Assembly: GCF_001551835.1 (NCBI RefSeq)
Contig: NZ_LODL01000019.1
Span: 361,859 to 425,858 of the forward strand
Length of the DNA: 64,000 nt
Source of the DNA: Dechloromonas denitrificans
Lineage (GTDB): Bacteria; Pseudomonadota; Gammaproteobacteria; Burkholderiales; Rhodocyclaceae
Direction of reading: 5' to 3'
The notes under the pieces are model-generated. The model ran no database searches. It was not told where the DNA came from and saw only the letters and a program-made list of their open reading frames with translations. Positions 1 through 11,790 of the stretch are shown here, piece after piece; position 1 is the first letter of the stretch; each line of letters starts with the position of its first letter. Made by a program: the position numbers and the translations under genes.

Positions 1-963
1 CGGCCAAACTTGCCGGATGAAGACAGCCGCCCCAACCGCTCGCTGACCGATACCGTCGCCCTGTCGGATGCCGCCAAATCAGCCCAGAGTTCGGAATGCG
101 GCGCCAGCGAGAGTGATGCTGCGGTCGACCATGATCCGAAGCTCAATTTGATCCGCTCGATGCTGGAATATCTGACAGGCCGCAGATTCAAGATCTTCGA
201 CGCCGTCGACCTGCAGCCCCGCACCGAGCCTGCGGCGTTCGGCAATGCCAACGCGCCCGCCAGCCAGGCCGCATCGCCACCGCCCCCCGCTGGCTACGGC
301 GTCGAATACGACTATCACGAGTCATACACCGAAACCGAACAAACCAGCTTTTCGGCCAGCGGTTCAGTGACGACGGCAGACGGGTGGAGCATCAGCTTCG
401 ATCTGCAGCTATCGATGCAGCGCACCTACCATGAAGAAAGCAATATCAGCCTGCGCCTGGGCGACGCCGCTCGCAAGGTGGACCCACTGGTCCTCAACTT
501 CTCAGGCAACGCCGCGCAACTGACCGACCAGCGCTTCGCCTTCGACCTCAATGCCGATGGCAGCAAGGAACAAATCAACTTCGTCGGCCAGTGCAGCGGC
601 TTTCTCGTCTTCGACCGCAATCGCGACGGCCACATCAACAACGGCCAGGAGTTGTTCGGTCCGACCAGCGGCGATGGCTTCCAGGAACTGGCCGCGCTGG
701 ACGACGACAAGAATGGCTGGATTGACGAAAATGATGCGGCCTACCAGCAGTTGCAAGTCTGGAGTCGCAATGCAGCCAACGAAGACCTGCTTCAGTCGCT
801 GACCGAAGCCGGGGTCGGCGCCATCTCACTAAGCCGTATCGAGACGCCATTCCAGATCAAAAATTATGCAAATCAGATGCTTGGTGAAATTCGCAATTCC
901 GGCGTTTTTTTGCAGGAAGATGGAAGGGCTGGCACAATCCAGCAGATCGACCTGACCGCCTGA
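1..963 (+). CDS. EF-hand-like calcium-binding hypothetical protein (5' end outside window)
   Basis: The reading frame is open to base 1 and has no ribosome site near the TTG at 10, so the true start probably lies upstream and this is a 5'-partial gene. The visible 320 residues are acidic and have no signal peptide. Two Asp/Asn-rich loops resemble EF-hand or dockerin-type Ca2+ loops: [15 protein letters not shown] (codons around 616-660) and [15 protein letters not shown] (around 703-747). An Ala/Pro-rich linker lies near 240-295. The family resembles conserved proteobacterial proteins with EF-hand repeats that often sit near RTX or secretion genes. No enzymatic motif was seen. The gene ends 37 bp before the chemotaxis receptor. 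Confidence 0.6.
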   Translation, partial: RPNLPDEDSRPNRSLTDTVALSDAAKSAQSSECGASESDAAVDHDPKLNLIRSMLEYLTGRRFKIFDAVDLQPRTEPAAFGNANAPASQAASPPPPAGYGVEYDYHESYTETEQTSFSASGSVTTADGWSISFDLQLSMQRTYHEESNISLRLGDAARKVDPLVLNFSGNAAQLTDQRFAFDLNADGSKEQINFVGQCSGFLVFDRNRDGHINNGQELFGPTSGDGFQELAALDDDKNGWIDENDAAYQQLQVWSRNAANEDLLQSLTEAGVGAISLSRIETPFQIKNYANQMLGEIRNSGVFLQEDGRAGTIQQIDLTA

Positions 964-1000
964 AAATAAGGGCGGCGATGGGCATAACACCGGGGGAAAA

Positions 1001-2620
1001 ATGCCACGCTTTGCTGACTTGAAAATATGGGTCCGCCTGACTGCAGCCATCTGGCTGACACTGGCGATTATCTGGACGATCGTGATCGTCTGGGCCACGC
1101 AGGTCAACCGCGACACCGCCATCCGACAGGCGCAGGATTTCGCGCAAAGCATCCACGAAATGACCATGGCCGGCCTGACCGGCATGATGATCACCGGCAC
1201 GGTCGGCCAGCGCGAGGTATTTCTCGACCAGATCAAGCAACTGTCGATCATCAAGGACCTGCATGTCGCCCGCAGCGATGCCGTCGCCAAATTGTACGGC
1301 CCGGACACCAAGAGCAAGCGCGAACTCGACGCCCTCGAAAAGCAGGTCATGGCCTCGGGCACCCCGTACCTCTCGGTTGAATCGGCCGGCGGCAACTCTT
1401 TCCTGCATGTCATCAATCCGACCAAGGCTTCCAAAAACTACCTCGGTAAGGACTGTATCCTCTGTCACCAGGTACCCGAAGGCACGGTGCTCGGCGTCGT
1501 CAGCATGAAAGTCTCGCTCGACTCCGTCGAGTCCGATGTTGCCGCCTTCCGCCTGAAGATTGCCGGCGTTGCGCTGGCTGCCGTCGGCGCCCTGCTCGTC
1601 ATCATTTACCTGCTGACCCATCATTTTGTCACGGCTCCGCTCGATGAAATGCGCAAGGGTTTGCGCGACATAGCCAGTGGCGAAGGCGACCTGACCCGAC
1701 GCCTGCCGATCAAGGGCAAGGACGAAGTCGGCCAGGCCGCCCTCGTCTTCAATGAAATGATGGAAAACTTCAACCAGCTGGTGCGCCAGGTCCGCGACTC
1801 GGCCAGCCAGGTTTCGGCCCGGGTGGCTGCCCTGTCGGACAACGCCGACCGCGTCTCGCAAAGCTCGCACCTGCAGAACGAGAAGTCCAACGAAGCGGCA
1901 ACCGCCGTTGAGCAACTGGTCTCCAGCATTTCGTCGATCGCCCAGAGCGCCGAGCACGTCCAGCATCAGTCGCAGGAAAGCCTGGCCCGTGCCAACGAGG
2001 GCAGCCGCAACCTGAACGTCCTGCTTGGCGAAATGAATGTCGTCGAACGGGCCGTCAAGGAAATGGCAACCTCGGTCAACGAATTCGTCCGCAACACTGA
2101 AGCGATTACCAGCATGACCCGCGAGGTCAAGGACATTGCCGAGCAGACCAATCTGCTGGCCCTGAATGCCGCCATCGAAGCTGCCCGTGCCGGCGAGCAG
2201 GGTCGCGGCTTTGCCGTGGTCGCGGACGAGGTACGCAAGCTGGCGGAGAAATCTTCCCGCTCGGCCAGCGAAATCGATGCTATCACTGCCATGCTCAGCG
2301 CCCAGTCGGTCGCCGTCCGGCGCAGCATCGAGGAAGGACTCGAACACCTGGAAAGCAGCCAGAGCGCCGTGGCGACCGTCTCCAACGTGCTGCAGGCAAC
2401 CAATGGCTCGGTCACCGAAGTCGGGCACGGCCTCGACAACATTGCGGCAGAAACGGATCAGCAGCGCCGCTTCTCGGGCAACGTCGAAGCCAGCATCGAA
2501 GCGATTGCGGGCATGGCCCGCGACAACTCGGGAACGGTGGAGCAGACGGCCGGTGCCGCCCACGACCTGAAACGCCTGGCCGAAGGTCTGGCGGCGATGG
2601 TGGGCCGCTTCAAGGTATGA
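1001..2620 (+). CDS. Methyl-accepting chemotaxis protein with periplasmic CxxCH heme motif
   Basis: Transmembrane chemoreceptor of 539 residues. TM1 is at about residues 10-33, a periplasmic sensor at about 34-185, TM2 at about 187-208, then a HAMP domain and a C-terminal coiled-coil signalling domain. The highly conserved hairpin tip reads [20 protein letters not shown], near residues 382-402. The sensor holds CILCH (C152, C155, H156), a canonical c-type heme attachment motif, so the receptor probably senses redox state or a gas through covalently bound heme. Heme-c chemoreceptors are known, for example in Geobacter. The ATG at 1001 follows a G-rich Shine-Dalgarno (991-996). No che genes are nearby. 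A terminator at 2643 separates it from the convergent kinase gene. Confidence 0.92.
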   Translation: MPRFADLKIWVRLTAAIWLTLAIIWTIVIVWATQVNRDTAIRQAQDFAQSIHEMTMAGLTGMMITGTVGQREVFLDQIKQLSIIKDLHVARSDAVAKLYGPDTKSKRELDALEKQVMASGTPYLSVESAGGNSFLHVINPTKASKNYLGKDCILCHQVPEGTVLGVVSMKVSLDSVESDVAAFRLKIAGVALAAVGALLVIIYLLTHHFVTAPLDEMRKGLRDIASGEGDLTRRLPIKGKDEVGQAALVFNEMMENFNQLVRQVRDSASQVSARVAALSDNADRVSQSSHLQNEKSNEAATAVEQLVSSISSIAQSAEHVQHQSQESLARANEGSRNLNVLLGEMNVVERAVKEMATSVNEFVRNTEAITSMTREVKDIAEQTNLLALNAAIEAARAGEQGRGFAVVADEVRKLAEKSSRSASEIDAITAMLSAQSVAVRRSIEEGLEHLESSQSAVATVSNVLQATNGSVTEVGHGLDNIAAETDQQRRFSGNVEASIEAIAGMARDNSGTVEQTAGAAHDLKRLAEGLAAMVGRFKV

Positions 2621-2642
2621 ACGCCTAGCACCAGCCCCAAAG

Positions 2643-2669
2643 AAAAACCGCCTCGAATGAGGCGGTTTT
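2643..2669. terminator. Bidirectional terminator between the receptor and kinase genes
   Basis: Inverted repeat AACCGCCTC (2646-2654), loop GAAT, GAGGCGGTT (2659-2667), flanked by A-rich bases on the left and T on the right. It lies exactly between two convergent genes, so it can serve both strands. Confidence 0.8.
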
Positions 2670-4039
2670 CACATCGGCGCCAGTTCCAGATCGAGGCCGC
2701 CGCCCGGGCGCGAACGCGGCATTCCGCTCAGCGAACCGGTCCCCGCCTCCACCGCCGGCTGGCCCAGTGATGCGGCAATCTTGTTGACCTCGCGCAGGCG
2801 CCGGATCATCCGGGCCAGCAAGGCATTGCGCATCCGCCCGTCGAGCTCTTCCGAAGAGAGAGCCAGAGCCGCGGCGTTGACTTCAAGAAACAGCGTTTTT
2901 TCCAGCGTGACCGCCGTCGCGTAGCGCTGATCGCTGTCTGGGTGCAGGAAAGCCACTTCGCCAACCGGCTCGCTCGGTCCCAGCCGGCAGAGCGCCTTGC
3001 CGCCGATTGAAATCTCGACACAACCGGAAATGACGATGCCAAACAGCTTGTTGCGCTCGCCTTCACGGATCAGCGCAACATTCGGTGCAATCTCGCGCCA
3101 GACGGCAACCCGCAGAACCTCCCAGAGTTCTTCGTTTTCAAATTCGGTAAAGAACTCCAGTTTGCGCAGGGTTTCGAAATGGCTCATGTCCTGCGCCGTA
3201 TCGTCCTCTTCCAGTATCTGGTAACGAACGGCGGCCAAATCCTTGGCGAACTCGGCGCCATTCCGGTAACGGCTGTACAGATCCTTTTCCAGCGCCCGCC
3301 GCATGATGGCATTCAGGCCTTCCGGCAGATTCGGGCTGAGGGCGGTAATGGCCGGCGCATCGGTATTGATGATGCGATAGATCAGCGTTGCTTGATTCGC
3401 GGCACGAAACGGCAGACGCCCGGTCAGCAACTGGAACATGACGACACCCAGCGAATAGAGGTCGGTTTTCTGGTTGAGCGGATAGCCCTTGATCTGCTCC
3501 GGCGACATGTAGGCCGGTGAGCCGACCCCCATGATGAAGGTCGAATCGCGATCCATGTCCTTGTTCATGTTCAGGGCCAGGCCGAAATCGGCGATTTTCG
3601 GCTCGTCGTCAGCGGCGACCATGATGTTGGCCGGCTTGATATCGCGATGAATGATGCCCTGGCGGTAGGCGCTATCGAGCGCCATGCAGCACTTGAAAAT
3701 GATGCTGATGACGCGATACATCGGCAACAGGCGATCGATCCGGCAATGCTGTTCGAGGTTGAAGCCTTCGACGTACTCCATCGCCAGATAGGCGAAGTCG
3801 TTCTCAACCACGGCATCGAAGACATGCACGATATTCGGGTGGTCCAGCCGCTTCGAGACCATCCCTTCATTCTGGAACAGCTTGCGCATCCGGCGCGACA
3901 TGGCCGCACTATCCTGCCCGAAGCGGATCACCTTGACGGCGACCTGGCTTTCGGAATCGGGATCATCACAGAGGTAGACCGTAGCCGTCGCGCCCTTGCC
4001 CAGTTCGCGTACCACCCGGTATTTGCCGATTTTTTCCAT
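2669..4039 (-). CDS. Ser/Thr protein kinase with C-terminal cyclic-nucleotide-binding domain
   Basis: Hanks-type kinase of 456 residues. Visible motifs are the glycine loop GKGATATV (14-21), invariant Lys K36 in VAVK, catalytic HRDIKPAN (131-138), DFG (151-153) and the activation-loop end GSPAYMSPEQ. From about residue 285 a cNMP-binding/Crp-like fold follows, with GEVAF and a downstream Arg in the position of the phosphate-binding cassette. No transmembrane helix is seen, so it is probably a soluble kinase gated by a nucleotide or other small ligand. This domain order is uncommon. Nothing here says which ligand or substrate is used. It faces the chemoreceptor gene convergently and is divergent from grpE. 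Confidence 0.9.
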   Translation of the reverse strand: MEKIGKYRVVRELGKGATATVYLCDDPDSESQVAVKVIRFGQDSAAMSRRMRKLFQNEGMVSKRLDHPNIVHVFDAVVENDFAYLAMEYVEGFNLEQHCRIDRLLPMYRVISIIFKCCMALDSAYRQGIIHRDIKPANIMVAADDEPKIADFGLALNMNKDMDRDSTFIMGVGSPAYMSPEQIKGYPLNQKTDLYSLGVVMFQLLTGRLPFRAANQATLIYRIINTDAPAITALSPNLPEGLNAIMRRALEKDLYSRYRNGAEFAKDLAAVRYQILEEDDTAQDMSHFETLRKLEFFTEFENEELWEVLRVAVWREIAPNVALIREGERNKLFGIVISGCVEISIGGKALCRLGPSEPVGEVAFLHPDSDQRYATAVTLEKTLFLEVNAAALALSSEELDGRMRNALLARMIRRLREVNKIAASLGQPAVEAGTGSLSGMPRSRPGGGLDLELAPM

Positions 4040-4133
4040 TCAGGATGCGCAGTAAAAAATACGGATTTATCGTAGCACGCAGGTAGCGGATCGGCAGCAA
4101 TTTTGCCATCTCGAGAATATTCACGATCCTGCT

Positions 4134-4161
4134 CTTGAAAAACCTTGAAGCCGCCCCATCT
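4134..4161 (+). promoter_or_regulatory. Sigma-32 heat-shock promoter of grpE-dnaK-dnaJ
   Basis: CTTGAAA (4134-4140), a 13-bp spacer, then CCCCATCT (4154-4161). This matches the RpoH consensus CTTGAAA-N(11-16)-CCCCATNT in all conserved positions. It ends 29 bp before the grpE start codon, as expected for a heat-shock chaperone operon. Confidence 0.9.
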
Positions 4162-4190
4162 ATCGAAACAGATTTTTGGGAGAACCACGC

Positions 4191-4748
4191 ATGTCAAACA
4201 ACGAACACACCCAGGAAGCCATGCTGGGCAATGAACCTGTAACCGAACCAGTCGCTGCGCCGGCCGCAGAAGCTCACACCGACACCCTGCCCAGCATCGA
4301 GGAGCAATTCCGCCAACTCGAACTGAAGGCCGCCGAACATTACGATGCCTGGTTGCGCGCCAAGGCCGAAGGCGAAAACATCCGTCGCCGCGCCCAGGAA
4401 GACATTTCCAAGGCGCACAAGTTCGCCGTCGAGAAGTTTGCCGGCGAACTGCTGGCCGTCAAGGACAGCCTGGAAGCCGCGCTGGCCGTGCCGGAGCAGA
4501 CCGTTGAAAGTTTCAAGTCCGGTGTCGAACTGACCTTGAAGCAACTGGTTTCCGCTTTCGAGAAGAACGCCTTGGTTGAAGTCAATCCGGCCGGCGAGAA
4601 GTTCGATCCGCACAAGCACCAGGCCATCGGCATGGTCGACTCCGAACAGGAAGCCAATACCGTGGTGACCGTGCTGCAGAAGGGCTACCTGATCGCTGAT
4701 CGGACCCTGCGCCCGGCGCTGGTCATGGTCGCCAAAGCAAAGTCTTGA
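4191..4748 (+). CDS. grpE: Nucleotide exchange factor GrpE
   Basis: GrpE, 185 residues, the usual size. It releases ADP from DnaK. An acidic, flexible N-terminus is followed by a long helix ([20 protein letters not shown], then [14 protein letters not shown]) and the C-terminal beta domain with the conserved stretch [16 protein letters not shown]. The ATG at 4191 was chosen because GGGAG lies 8 bp before it. An in-frame TTG at 4176 would lengthen the protein without a ribosome site. It is first in the order grpE-dnaK-dnaJ, behind a sigma-32 promoter. Confidence 0.97.
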   Translation: MSNNEHTQEAMLGNEPVTEPVAAPAAEAHTDTLPSIEEQFRQLELKAAEHYDAWLRAKAEGENIRRRAQEDISKAHKFAVEKFAGELLAVKDSLEAALAVPEQTVESFKSGVELTLKQLVSAFEKNALVEVNPAGEKFDPHKHQAIGMVDSEQEANTVVTVLQKGYLIADRTLRPALVMVAKAKS

Positions 4749-4815
4749 AATCCGGGGCGCCGCCCCCAAATCCAGAACATCAGCAATCCACTCGAATTCA
4801 CTAAAGGAACAAAAC

Positions 4816-6759
<1,944 letters not shown>

Positions 6760-6777
6760 TTCCTGGCCTCACAGCCC

Positions 6778-6823
6778 GGCGCCGAGCCTACCGGAAACCT
6801 CCGGCGGCGCTCGGCGCCTTTGT
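6778..6823 (+). terminator. Hairpin (attenuating terminator) between dnaK and dnaJ
   Basis: Ten-base arms GGCGCCGAGC (6778-6787) and GCTCGGCGCC (6809-6818), with a smaller CCGG/CCGG stem inside the loop, followed by a short TTTGT tract. The weak T-tail suggests partial termination, or an mRNA-stabilising 3' end for dnaK, rather than a complete stop. Confidence 0.6.
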
Positions 6824-6842
6824 CACTTGACGGGTAGAAGAA

Positions 6843-7979
<1,137 letters not shown>

Positions 7980-8006
7980 GTTCTCGTCGAATGCCCGGCC
8001 CCCATG

Positions 8007-8049
8007 CCCCAATGCCGCACCGCAGGCTGCGCCATTGGGGCAAATTTTT
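8007..8049 (+). terminator. Probable dnaJ terminator
   Basis: CCCCAATG (8007-8014) pairs with CATTGGGG (8033-8040). A GC-rich partly paired loop lies between, and CAAATTTTT follows (8041-8049). It sits 28 bp after the dnaJ stop. Confidence 0.6.
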
Positions 8050-8074
8050 CGCGGAAATCGCCTGTTTTTGCCGG

Positions 8075-8103
8075 TGGACCGCAGGACTCACCCCCATTAA
8101 GAT
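8075..8103 (+). promoter_or_regulatory. Candidate promoter of the RstA-like gene, very close to its start codon
   Basis: TGGACC (8075-8080), a 17-bp spacer, then TAAGAT (8098-8103). Only six bases lie between the -10 box and the ATG at 8110, so the transcript would start at or beside the start codon (leaderless or nearly so). The -35 overlaps a dispersed motif described in the findings. Confidence 0.45.
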
Positions 8104-8109
8104 GGCGCC

Positions 8110-8814
8110 ATGAATACACGTATCCTGCTCGTCGAAGACGATGAACGACTGGCCGAATTGACGGCCGAGTACCTGACCAAGAACGACTTGCAGGTCAGTA
8201 TCGAACCGCGCGGCGACACCGCCGAAGGACGCATCCTGGCCGAACAGCCGGACCTGGTGATCCTCGACGTCATGCTGCCCGGCAAGGACGGTTTCGCCGT
8301 CTGCCGCGCCGTGCGCCAGCAATACCGCGGGGTCATCCTGATGCTGACCGCCCGTGATGAGGATTTCGACCAGATTCTCGGCCTCGAAATGGGCGCCGAC
8401 GACTACATCGCCAAGCCCGTCCAGCCGCGCGTCCTGCTCGCCCGCATCAAGGCCCTGCTGCGCCGCCTGCCGACCGCCGGCGACAGCCCGCAGAACGAAT
8501 CGGAAAAAATGGTCTTCGGCCAATTCCGCATCAGCCAGGCAACACGCACCGCGTCGCTGAGCGACGAAACCATCGACCTGACCACCGCCGAATTCGACCT
8601 CCTCTGGCTGCTCGCCACGCATGCCGGCAACGTCCTTTCGCGCGACGACCTGCTGCAGGAACTGCGGGGCATCGGCTTCGATGGCCTTGATCGCTCGATC
8701 GACGCCCGTATCTCACGCCTGCGCAAGAAGCTGAACGACGACCCCGAGAATCCGACCCGGATCAAGACCGTGCGCGGCAAAGGCTACCTGTTCAGCAAGC
8801 ATGACTGGAACTGA
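8110..8814 (+). CDS. rstA: OmpR-family response regulator, RstA-like
   Basis: A receiver domain (acidic pair D10/D11, phospho-acceptor D53 in LDVMLPGKDG, Lys in DDYIAKP) is followed by an OmpR/PhoB winged-helix DNA-binding domain ending in TVRGKGYLF. 234 residues. The start MNTRILLVEDD and the segment EPRGDTAEG resemble E. coli RstA closely. It overlaps the sensor kinase gene by 14 bp, so the two are translated as a pair. The RstA name is a similarity call. The regulon cannot be read from here. Confidence 0.88.
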   Translation: MNTRILLVEDDERLAELTAEYLTKNDLQVSIEPRGDTAEGRILAEQPDLVILDVMLPGKDGFAVCRAVRQQYRGVILMLTARDEDFDQILGLEMGADDYIAKPVQPRVLLARIKALLRRLPTAGDSPQNESEKMVFGQFRISQATRTASLSDETIDLTTAEFDLLWLLATHAGNVLSRDDLLQELRGIGFDGLDRSIDARISRLRKKLNDDPENPTRIKTVRGKGYLFSKHDWN

Positions 8815-10237
8815 GTTTCCCGGCGGCGAAAGCGCCGAAAAGGAGCGCAGCCAGGGCCTTGCCCGCTCGCTCTTCCGGGTCTCGCTGCCGCGCTGGCGCG
8901 GCGGGCGCTACAGCCTGTCCAAGCTGTTCTTCAACTTCTACCTGCTGGCGATGGGCTCCTTCGTCGCCATTGCCTTTACCGCTGATTTCGTCATTTCCAC
9001 CGCCCAGCGCGGCATCACCGACGACTACGCCCGCCGCTTCATGCGCGGCACGATCACCTTGATCGAGGATGAACTGTTCCGTCATCCGCGCAGCACCTGG
9101 CAACGAAAAATCAAGGATCTCGACGAGAAGTTTTCCTACAAGCTGGGCATCGTCGAGCGCATGTCGCTCGACCGCAAGCTGACCCCGCCCCAAGTCGTCA
9201 AGCTCGACGCCGGCGACATCGCCATCGATCACGACGGCGACATCATGTACCACCGGCTTGGCACCAGCAGCCTCGTCCTCGTCGTCGGCCCGCTCGCCTC
9301 CAACCGCAACCCCGAACTCGCCGAACGCCTACCGCTCGAACTCCGCCTGCGCCTACTGACCTGGAGCCTGACCGGACTGATCTTCGGGATCGCCCTCTGG
9401 TTCTGGGTGCGCCCGGTCTGGCGCGATCTGGAAGCGCTGCGCCAGACGGCCCGCGACCTCGGCGACGGCGACTTCGAAGCCCGCTCACCAAGCGCCCGCA
9501 GCCAGCTCTTCGCGCCGCTCGCCGACACCATGAACAACATGGCCGAACGCGTCCAACAGTTGCTCGCCACCCACCGCGAACTCTCCTGCGGCATTTCGCA
9601 CGAACTGCGGACGCCGATCGCCCGCATGCGCTTCGCCCTCGAGATGCTGACCGAGACCGACCAGCAGGCCGAGCGGGAACGCCTGTGGTCGATGATGGAG
9701 GCCGACCTCGACGAACTCGATCAACTGATCGACACCAGCCTGACCTACGCCCGCTTCGAGCGCGAAGCGCCGGAACCGCATTTCTCCAGCGTTCCCTTCG
9801 CCGAATGGCTGAGCGACGAAGTCGACAGCGTCCGTCTGCTCGGCCGCAACCTCGATGTCGCGGTCAACACTGACCAACTGCCGGAAAACCTCTGTGTCGA
9901 CCTCGACCGCAAAGCAATGCCCTATGCGCTGCGCAACCTGCTGCGCAACGCCTTCAAATACGCCAGCAGCCGGATCGCGGTCAGTGCTGAGCTAGATGGC
10001 GAGCGCGTCCGTATCCACGTCGACGACGACGGCATCGGCATCCCGCCGGAAGAGCGCGAGCACATCTTCTCCGCCTTCACCCGCCTCGACCGCTCGCGTG
10101 ACCGCTCGACCGGCGGCTATGGCCTCGGTCTCGCCATCGCCCGCCGCGTACTCGAACTGCATGGCGGCAACGCCACCGCAGCGGCCGCACCGCTCGGCGG
10201 CGCACGCTTTACGCTAGACTGGAAAGCCCACCAGTAG
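8801..10237 (+). CDS. rstB: Sensor histidine kinase, RstB-like
   Basis: Membrane histidine kinase of 478 residues. A basic N-terminal segment is followed by TM1 (about 44-68, LFFNFYLLAMG), a periplasmic loop of about 115 residues, TM2 (about 187-205), HAMP, the H-box SHELRTPIARMRFAL with phospho-acceptor H267, and an HATPase domain with N-box NLLRNAFKYA, DDDGIGIP and GGYGLGLAIA. It would phosphorylate the overlapping RstA-like regulator. The N-terminus is about 35 residues longer than E. coli RstB, and a later start cannot be excluded. The ligand is unknown. Confidence 0.9.
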   Translation: MTGTEFPGGESAEKERSQGLARSLFRVSLPRWRGGRYSLSKLFFNFYLLAMGSFVAIAFTADFVISTAQRGITDDYARRFMRGTITLIEDELFRHPRSTWQRKIKDLDEKFSYKLGIVERMSLDRKLTPPQVVKLDAGDIAIDHDGDIMYHRLGTSSLVLVVGPLASNRNPELAERLPLELRLRLLTWSLTGLIFGIALWFWVRPVWRDLEALRQTARDLGDGDFEARSPSARSQLFAPLADTMNNMAERVQQLLATHRELSCGISHELRTPIARMRFALEMLTETDQQAERERLWSMMEADLDELDQLIDTSLTYARFEREAPEPHFSSVPFAEWLSDEVDSVRLLGRNLDVAVNTDQLPENLCVDLDRKAMPYALRNLLRNAFKYASSRIAVSAELDGERVRIHVDDDGIGIPPEEREHIFSAFTRLDRSRDRSTGGYGLGLAIARRVLELHGGNATAAAAPLGGARFTLDWKAHQ

Positions 10238-10379
10238 GCGATCTCCGAGCATCTGTTACGAAGCGTCATAAAGCATCAAGCAACGTTACGTCATACGCAC
10301 GCTTGCGCAACAGACGCCTTGCCATGCACTCCCTAGAATGCGATGCATGGATTGACAGCAAGCAAAGGAGAACAACGAA

Positions 10380-10490
10380 ATGCTGGACACGAACATCAGA
10401 CAGTTTATCGAAGCCGCCCGCCAATACCTTTTTGGCATGCTGCCGGCCCAGCCGCAGCTGGCCACCATTCCGGTCCGCACAGTACGCTAA
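10380..10490 (+). CDS. 36-residue hypothetical peptide
   Basis: Short frame starting MLDTNIRQFIEAARQYLFG and ending PVRTVR. AAAGGAG at 10364-10370 gives a strong ribosome site nine bases before the ATG. The stop codon shares its last A with the next ATG (TAATG), so the two are probably coupled. The first half looks like an amphipathic helix. I recognise no family. Real translation is supported by the ribosome site and the coupling only. Confidence 0.5.
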   Translation: MLDTNIRQFIEAARQYLFGMLPAQPQLATIPVRTVR

Positions 10491-10672
10491 TGGCCTTCGC
10501 CGACAACCTGCCAATCAACGAAAGCCTCGGTGTCTTTGTCGGCGTCGCGGGTTTTGACTGGCTGGCTGACGGCCAGGCTGAACCGCTGAAAGCGATAGCC
10601 GCCGCGATTGCCGCCGGTGTCGTGATCGCCGCCAGTCGCCACTGGTTGAAGAAACGTCGCGACAAAGGCTGA
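10490..10672 (+). CDS. 60-residue predicted single-pass membrane protein
   Basis: Starts at the ATG that overlaps the previous stop (TAATG at 10488-10492), so translation is probably coupled. The N-terminal half is polar (MAFADNLPINESLG). The C-terminal half has an Ala/Val-rich hydrophobic stretch, about residues 34-49, followed by the basic tail HWLKKRRDKG, which suggests the C-terminus stays in the cytoplasm. No known family recognised. It ends 52 bp before a terminator and may be a small target or modulator of the RstAB-like system upstream, which is inference from position only. Confidence 0.55.
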   Translation: MAFADNLPINESLGVFVGVAGFDWLADGQAEPLKAIAAAIAAGVVIAASRHWLKKRRDKG

Positions 10673-10723
10673 ACCCGTTTTACCCTCCTCTCGAATATCC
10701 CCCGATTCGAGACCTCCCTGTTA

Positions 10724-10750
10724 CCCCGCCCTCGTGGCGGGGTTTTTTTT
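10724..10750 (+). terminator. Rho-independent terminator
   Basis: CCCCGCC (10724-10730), loop CTCGT, GGCGGGG (10736-10742), then eight T residues (10743-10750). Canonical. It closes the RstAB-like/small-gene unit. A second, weaker inverted repeat (CTCGAAT/ATTCGAG, 10690-10711) lies just upstream. Confidence 0.92.
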
Positions 10751-10777
10751 GCCGGCCGCCGAAGGGCTGGTGCAGAC

Positions 10778-11134
10778 ATGGGACAATACCGCCCCATGAA
10801 CATCAAACCCACTCCGGACACCCCTGACGATCAACTGGACGTATCGTGCGCCAACTGCGAGGCCTGCTGCTGCCAGCTCGAAGTCTTGCTGATGGGCGAC
10901 GACGACGTCCCCGCCCATCTGAGCCAGGAAGACCGCTGGGGCGGCTGGGTAATGCGTCGACTCGGCGATGGCTGGTGCGCCGCGCTTGATCGCAACACCA
11001 TGCGCTGTACCATTTACGAACGACGCCCTTTCATCTGCCGGGAATTCGCGATGGGATCCAGCGAATGCATCGATGAACGTCGTCTGCTGGCGGGTGGCCG
11101 TATCTACCCGCTGATCGAGGAAAACCGAGTCTGA
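10778..11134 (+). CDS. YkgJ-family cysteine-cluster protein
   Basis: Small protein (118 residues) with the cysteine pattern of the YkgJ/UPF0153 family, thought to bind a metal or Fe-S cluster: CANCEACCC near the N-terminus, then [22 protein letters not shown] and SECIDERR. Function unknown in general. Two in-frame ATGs exist, 10778 and 10796. The second is preceded by GACAAT (10782-10787) at leaderless distance, so MNIKPTPD may be the true N-terminus. It is followed after 5 bp by the VF530-like gene. Confidence 0.82.
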   Translation: MGQYRPMNIKPTPDTPDDQLDVSCANCEACCCQLEVLLMGDDDVPAHLSQEDRWGGWVMRRLGDGWCAALDRNTMRCTIYERRPFICREFAMGSSECIDERRLLAGGRIYPLIEENRV

Positions 11135-11139
11135 ACGCC

Positions 11140-11376
11140 ATGAACGAAACACAAGCCAACAATCCGCTCCACGGCATCACGCTGGAAAAAATCCTGCATG
11201 CGCTGGTCGAGGCCTATGGCTGGGAAGAACTGGGACGGCAGATCGAAATCCGCTGCTTCACGCACGACCCGAGTATCGCCTCTAGCCTGAAATTCCTGCG
11301 CCGGACGCCCTGGGCCAGGGAGCGCGTCGAATCGCTCTACGTTTACATGCTGCGCCGCAAGCAGCAGGCCGGTTAA
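11140..11376 (+). CDS. VF530-like (DUF2132) small DNA-binding-type protein
   Basis: 78 residues starting [19 protein letters not shown]. The segments [24 protein letters not shown] and [13 protein letters not shown] are the conserved core of the VF530/DUF2132 family, whose structure suggests DNA binding. Cellular role unknown. It is packed closely between the YkgJ-like gene and the next small gene (one-base gap), so the three are probably co-transcribed. Confidence 0.82.
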   Translation: MNETQANNPLHGITLEKILHALVEAYGWEELGRQIEIRCFTHDPSIASSLKFLRRTPWARERVESLYVYMLRRKQQAG

Positions 11377-11377
11377 C

Positions 11378-11596
11378 ATGAACAAAGCGGACACCCCGAT
11401 GACTTACGAAGAACATCTCGATGAAGTAACCACGCTGATCACCGAAAAATACGACGTCAGCGACCAAGCCGCGATCAAAATGGTAATGCGCGCCCAGGCC
11501 GATGATTTCTTCAGCGGCCACGACGACGAGCCAAGCATTTGCACGCTCGACCGCGCCCATCTCGACGCCAAGGCGGTCTTCAAGAAATACAAATAA
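11378..11596 (+). CDS. 72-residue hypothetical protein
   Basis: Acidic, helical, with no signal peptide. It starts MNKADTPMTYEEHLDEVTT and ends VFKKYK. An alternative start is the second ATG (11399, MTYEEHLDEV). It follows the VF530-like gene with one base between stop and start, which supports co-transcription. No family recognised with certainty. A DUF-type small protein in betaproteobacteria is likely. Confidence 0.7.
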   Translation: MNKADTPMTYEEHLDEVTTLITEKYDVSDQAAIKMVMRAQADDFFSGHDDEPSICTLDRAHLDAKAVFKKYK

Positions 11597-11640
11597 GCCC
11601 CGGCAAACTGCCCTCTGCCGAACAATTCGGACCGTTCAGC

Positions 11641-11706
11641 GAATAATTATTCAACGGCGAGTCCAAAAGTGGGCATCATGACAGACCCGGGGTGATCAGC
11701 TGATCA
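11641..11706. other. Pair of perfect short palindromes in a gene-free gap
   Basis: The gap 11597-11790 holds GAATAATTATTC (11641-11652) and TGATCAGCTGATCA (11693-11706), 12- and 14-bp perfect palindromes. They lie upstream of the TTG-started gene at 11791. Either could be a repressor operator. No matching regulator is identified. Confidence 0.35.
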
Positions 11707-11790
11707 AAGTTGCGGTACGCCTGATGCGTACTGCATTCACTCAGCGCACTTCCTATTCCACCGCCCTCGCGGGCACACCAAGGAGGCCAC

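Noticed and set aside
857..2563. Long antisense frame (568 codons) opposite the chemoreceptor
   Set aside because: The + strand carries a full chemoreceptor with all family motifs. The antisense frame is a by-product of GC-rich codon use and shows no domain.
4176..4190. TTG start of grpE
   Set aside because: The Shine-Dalgarno GGGAG lies within this extension, and the ATG at 4191 matches the family start.
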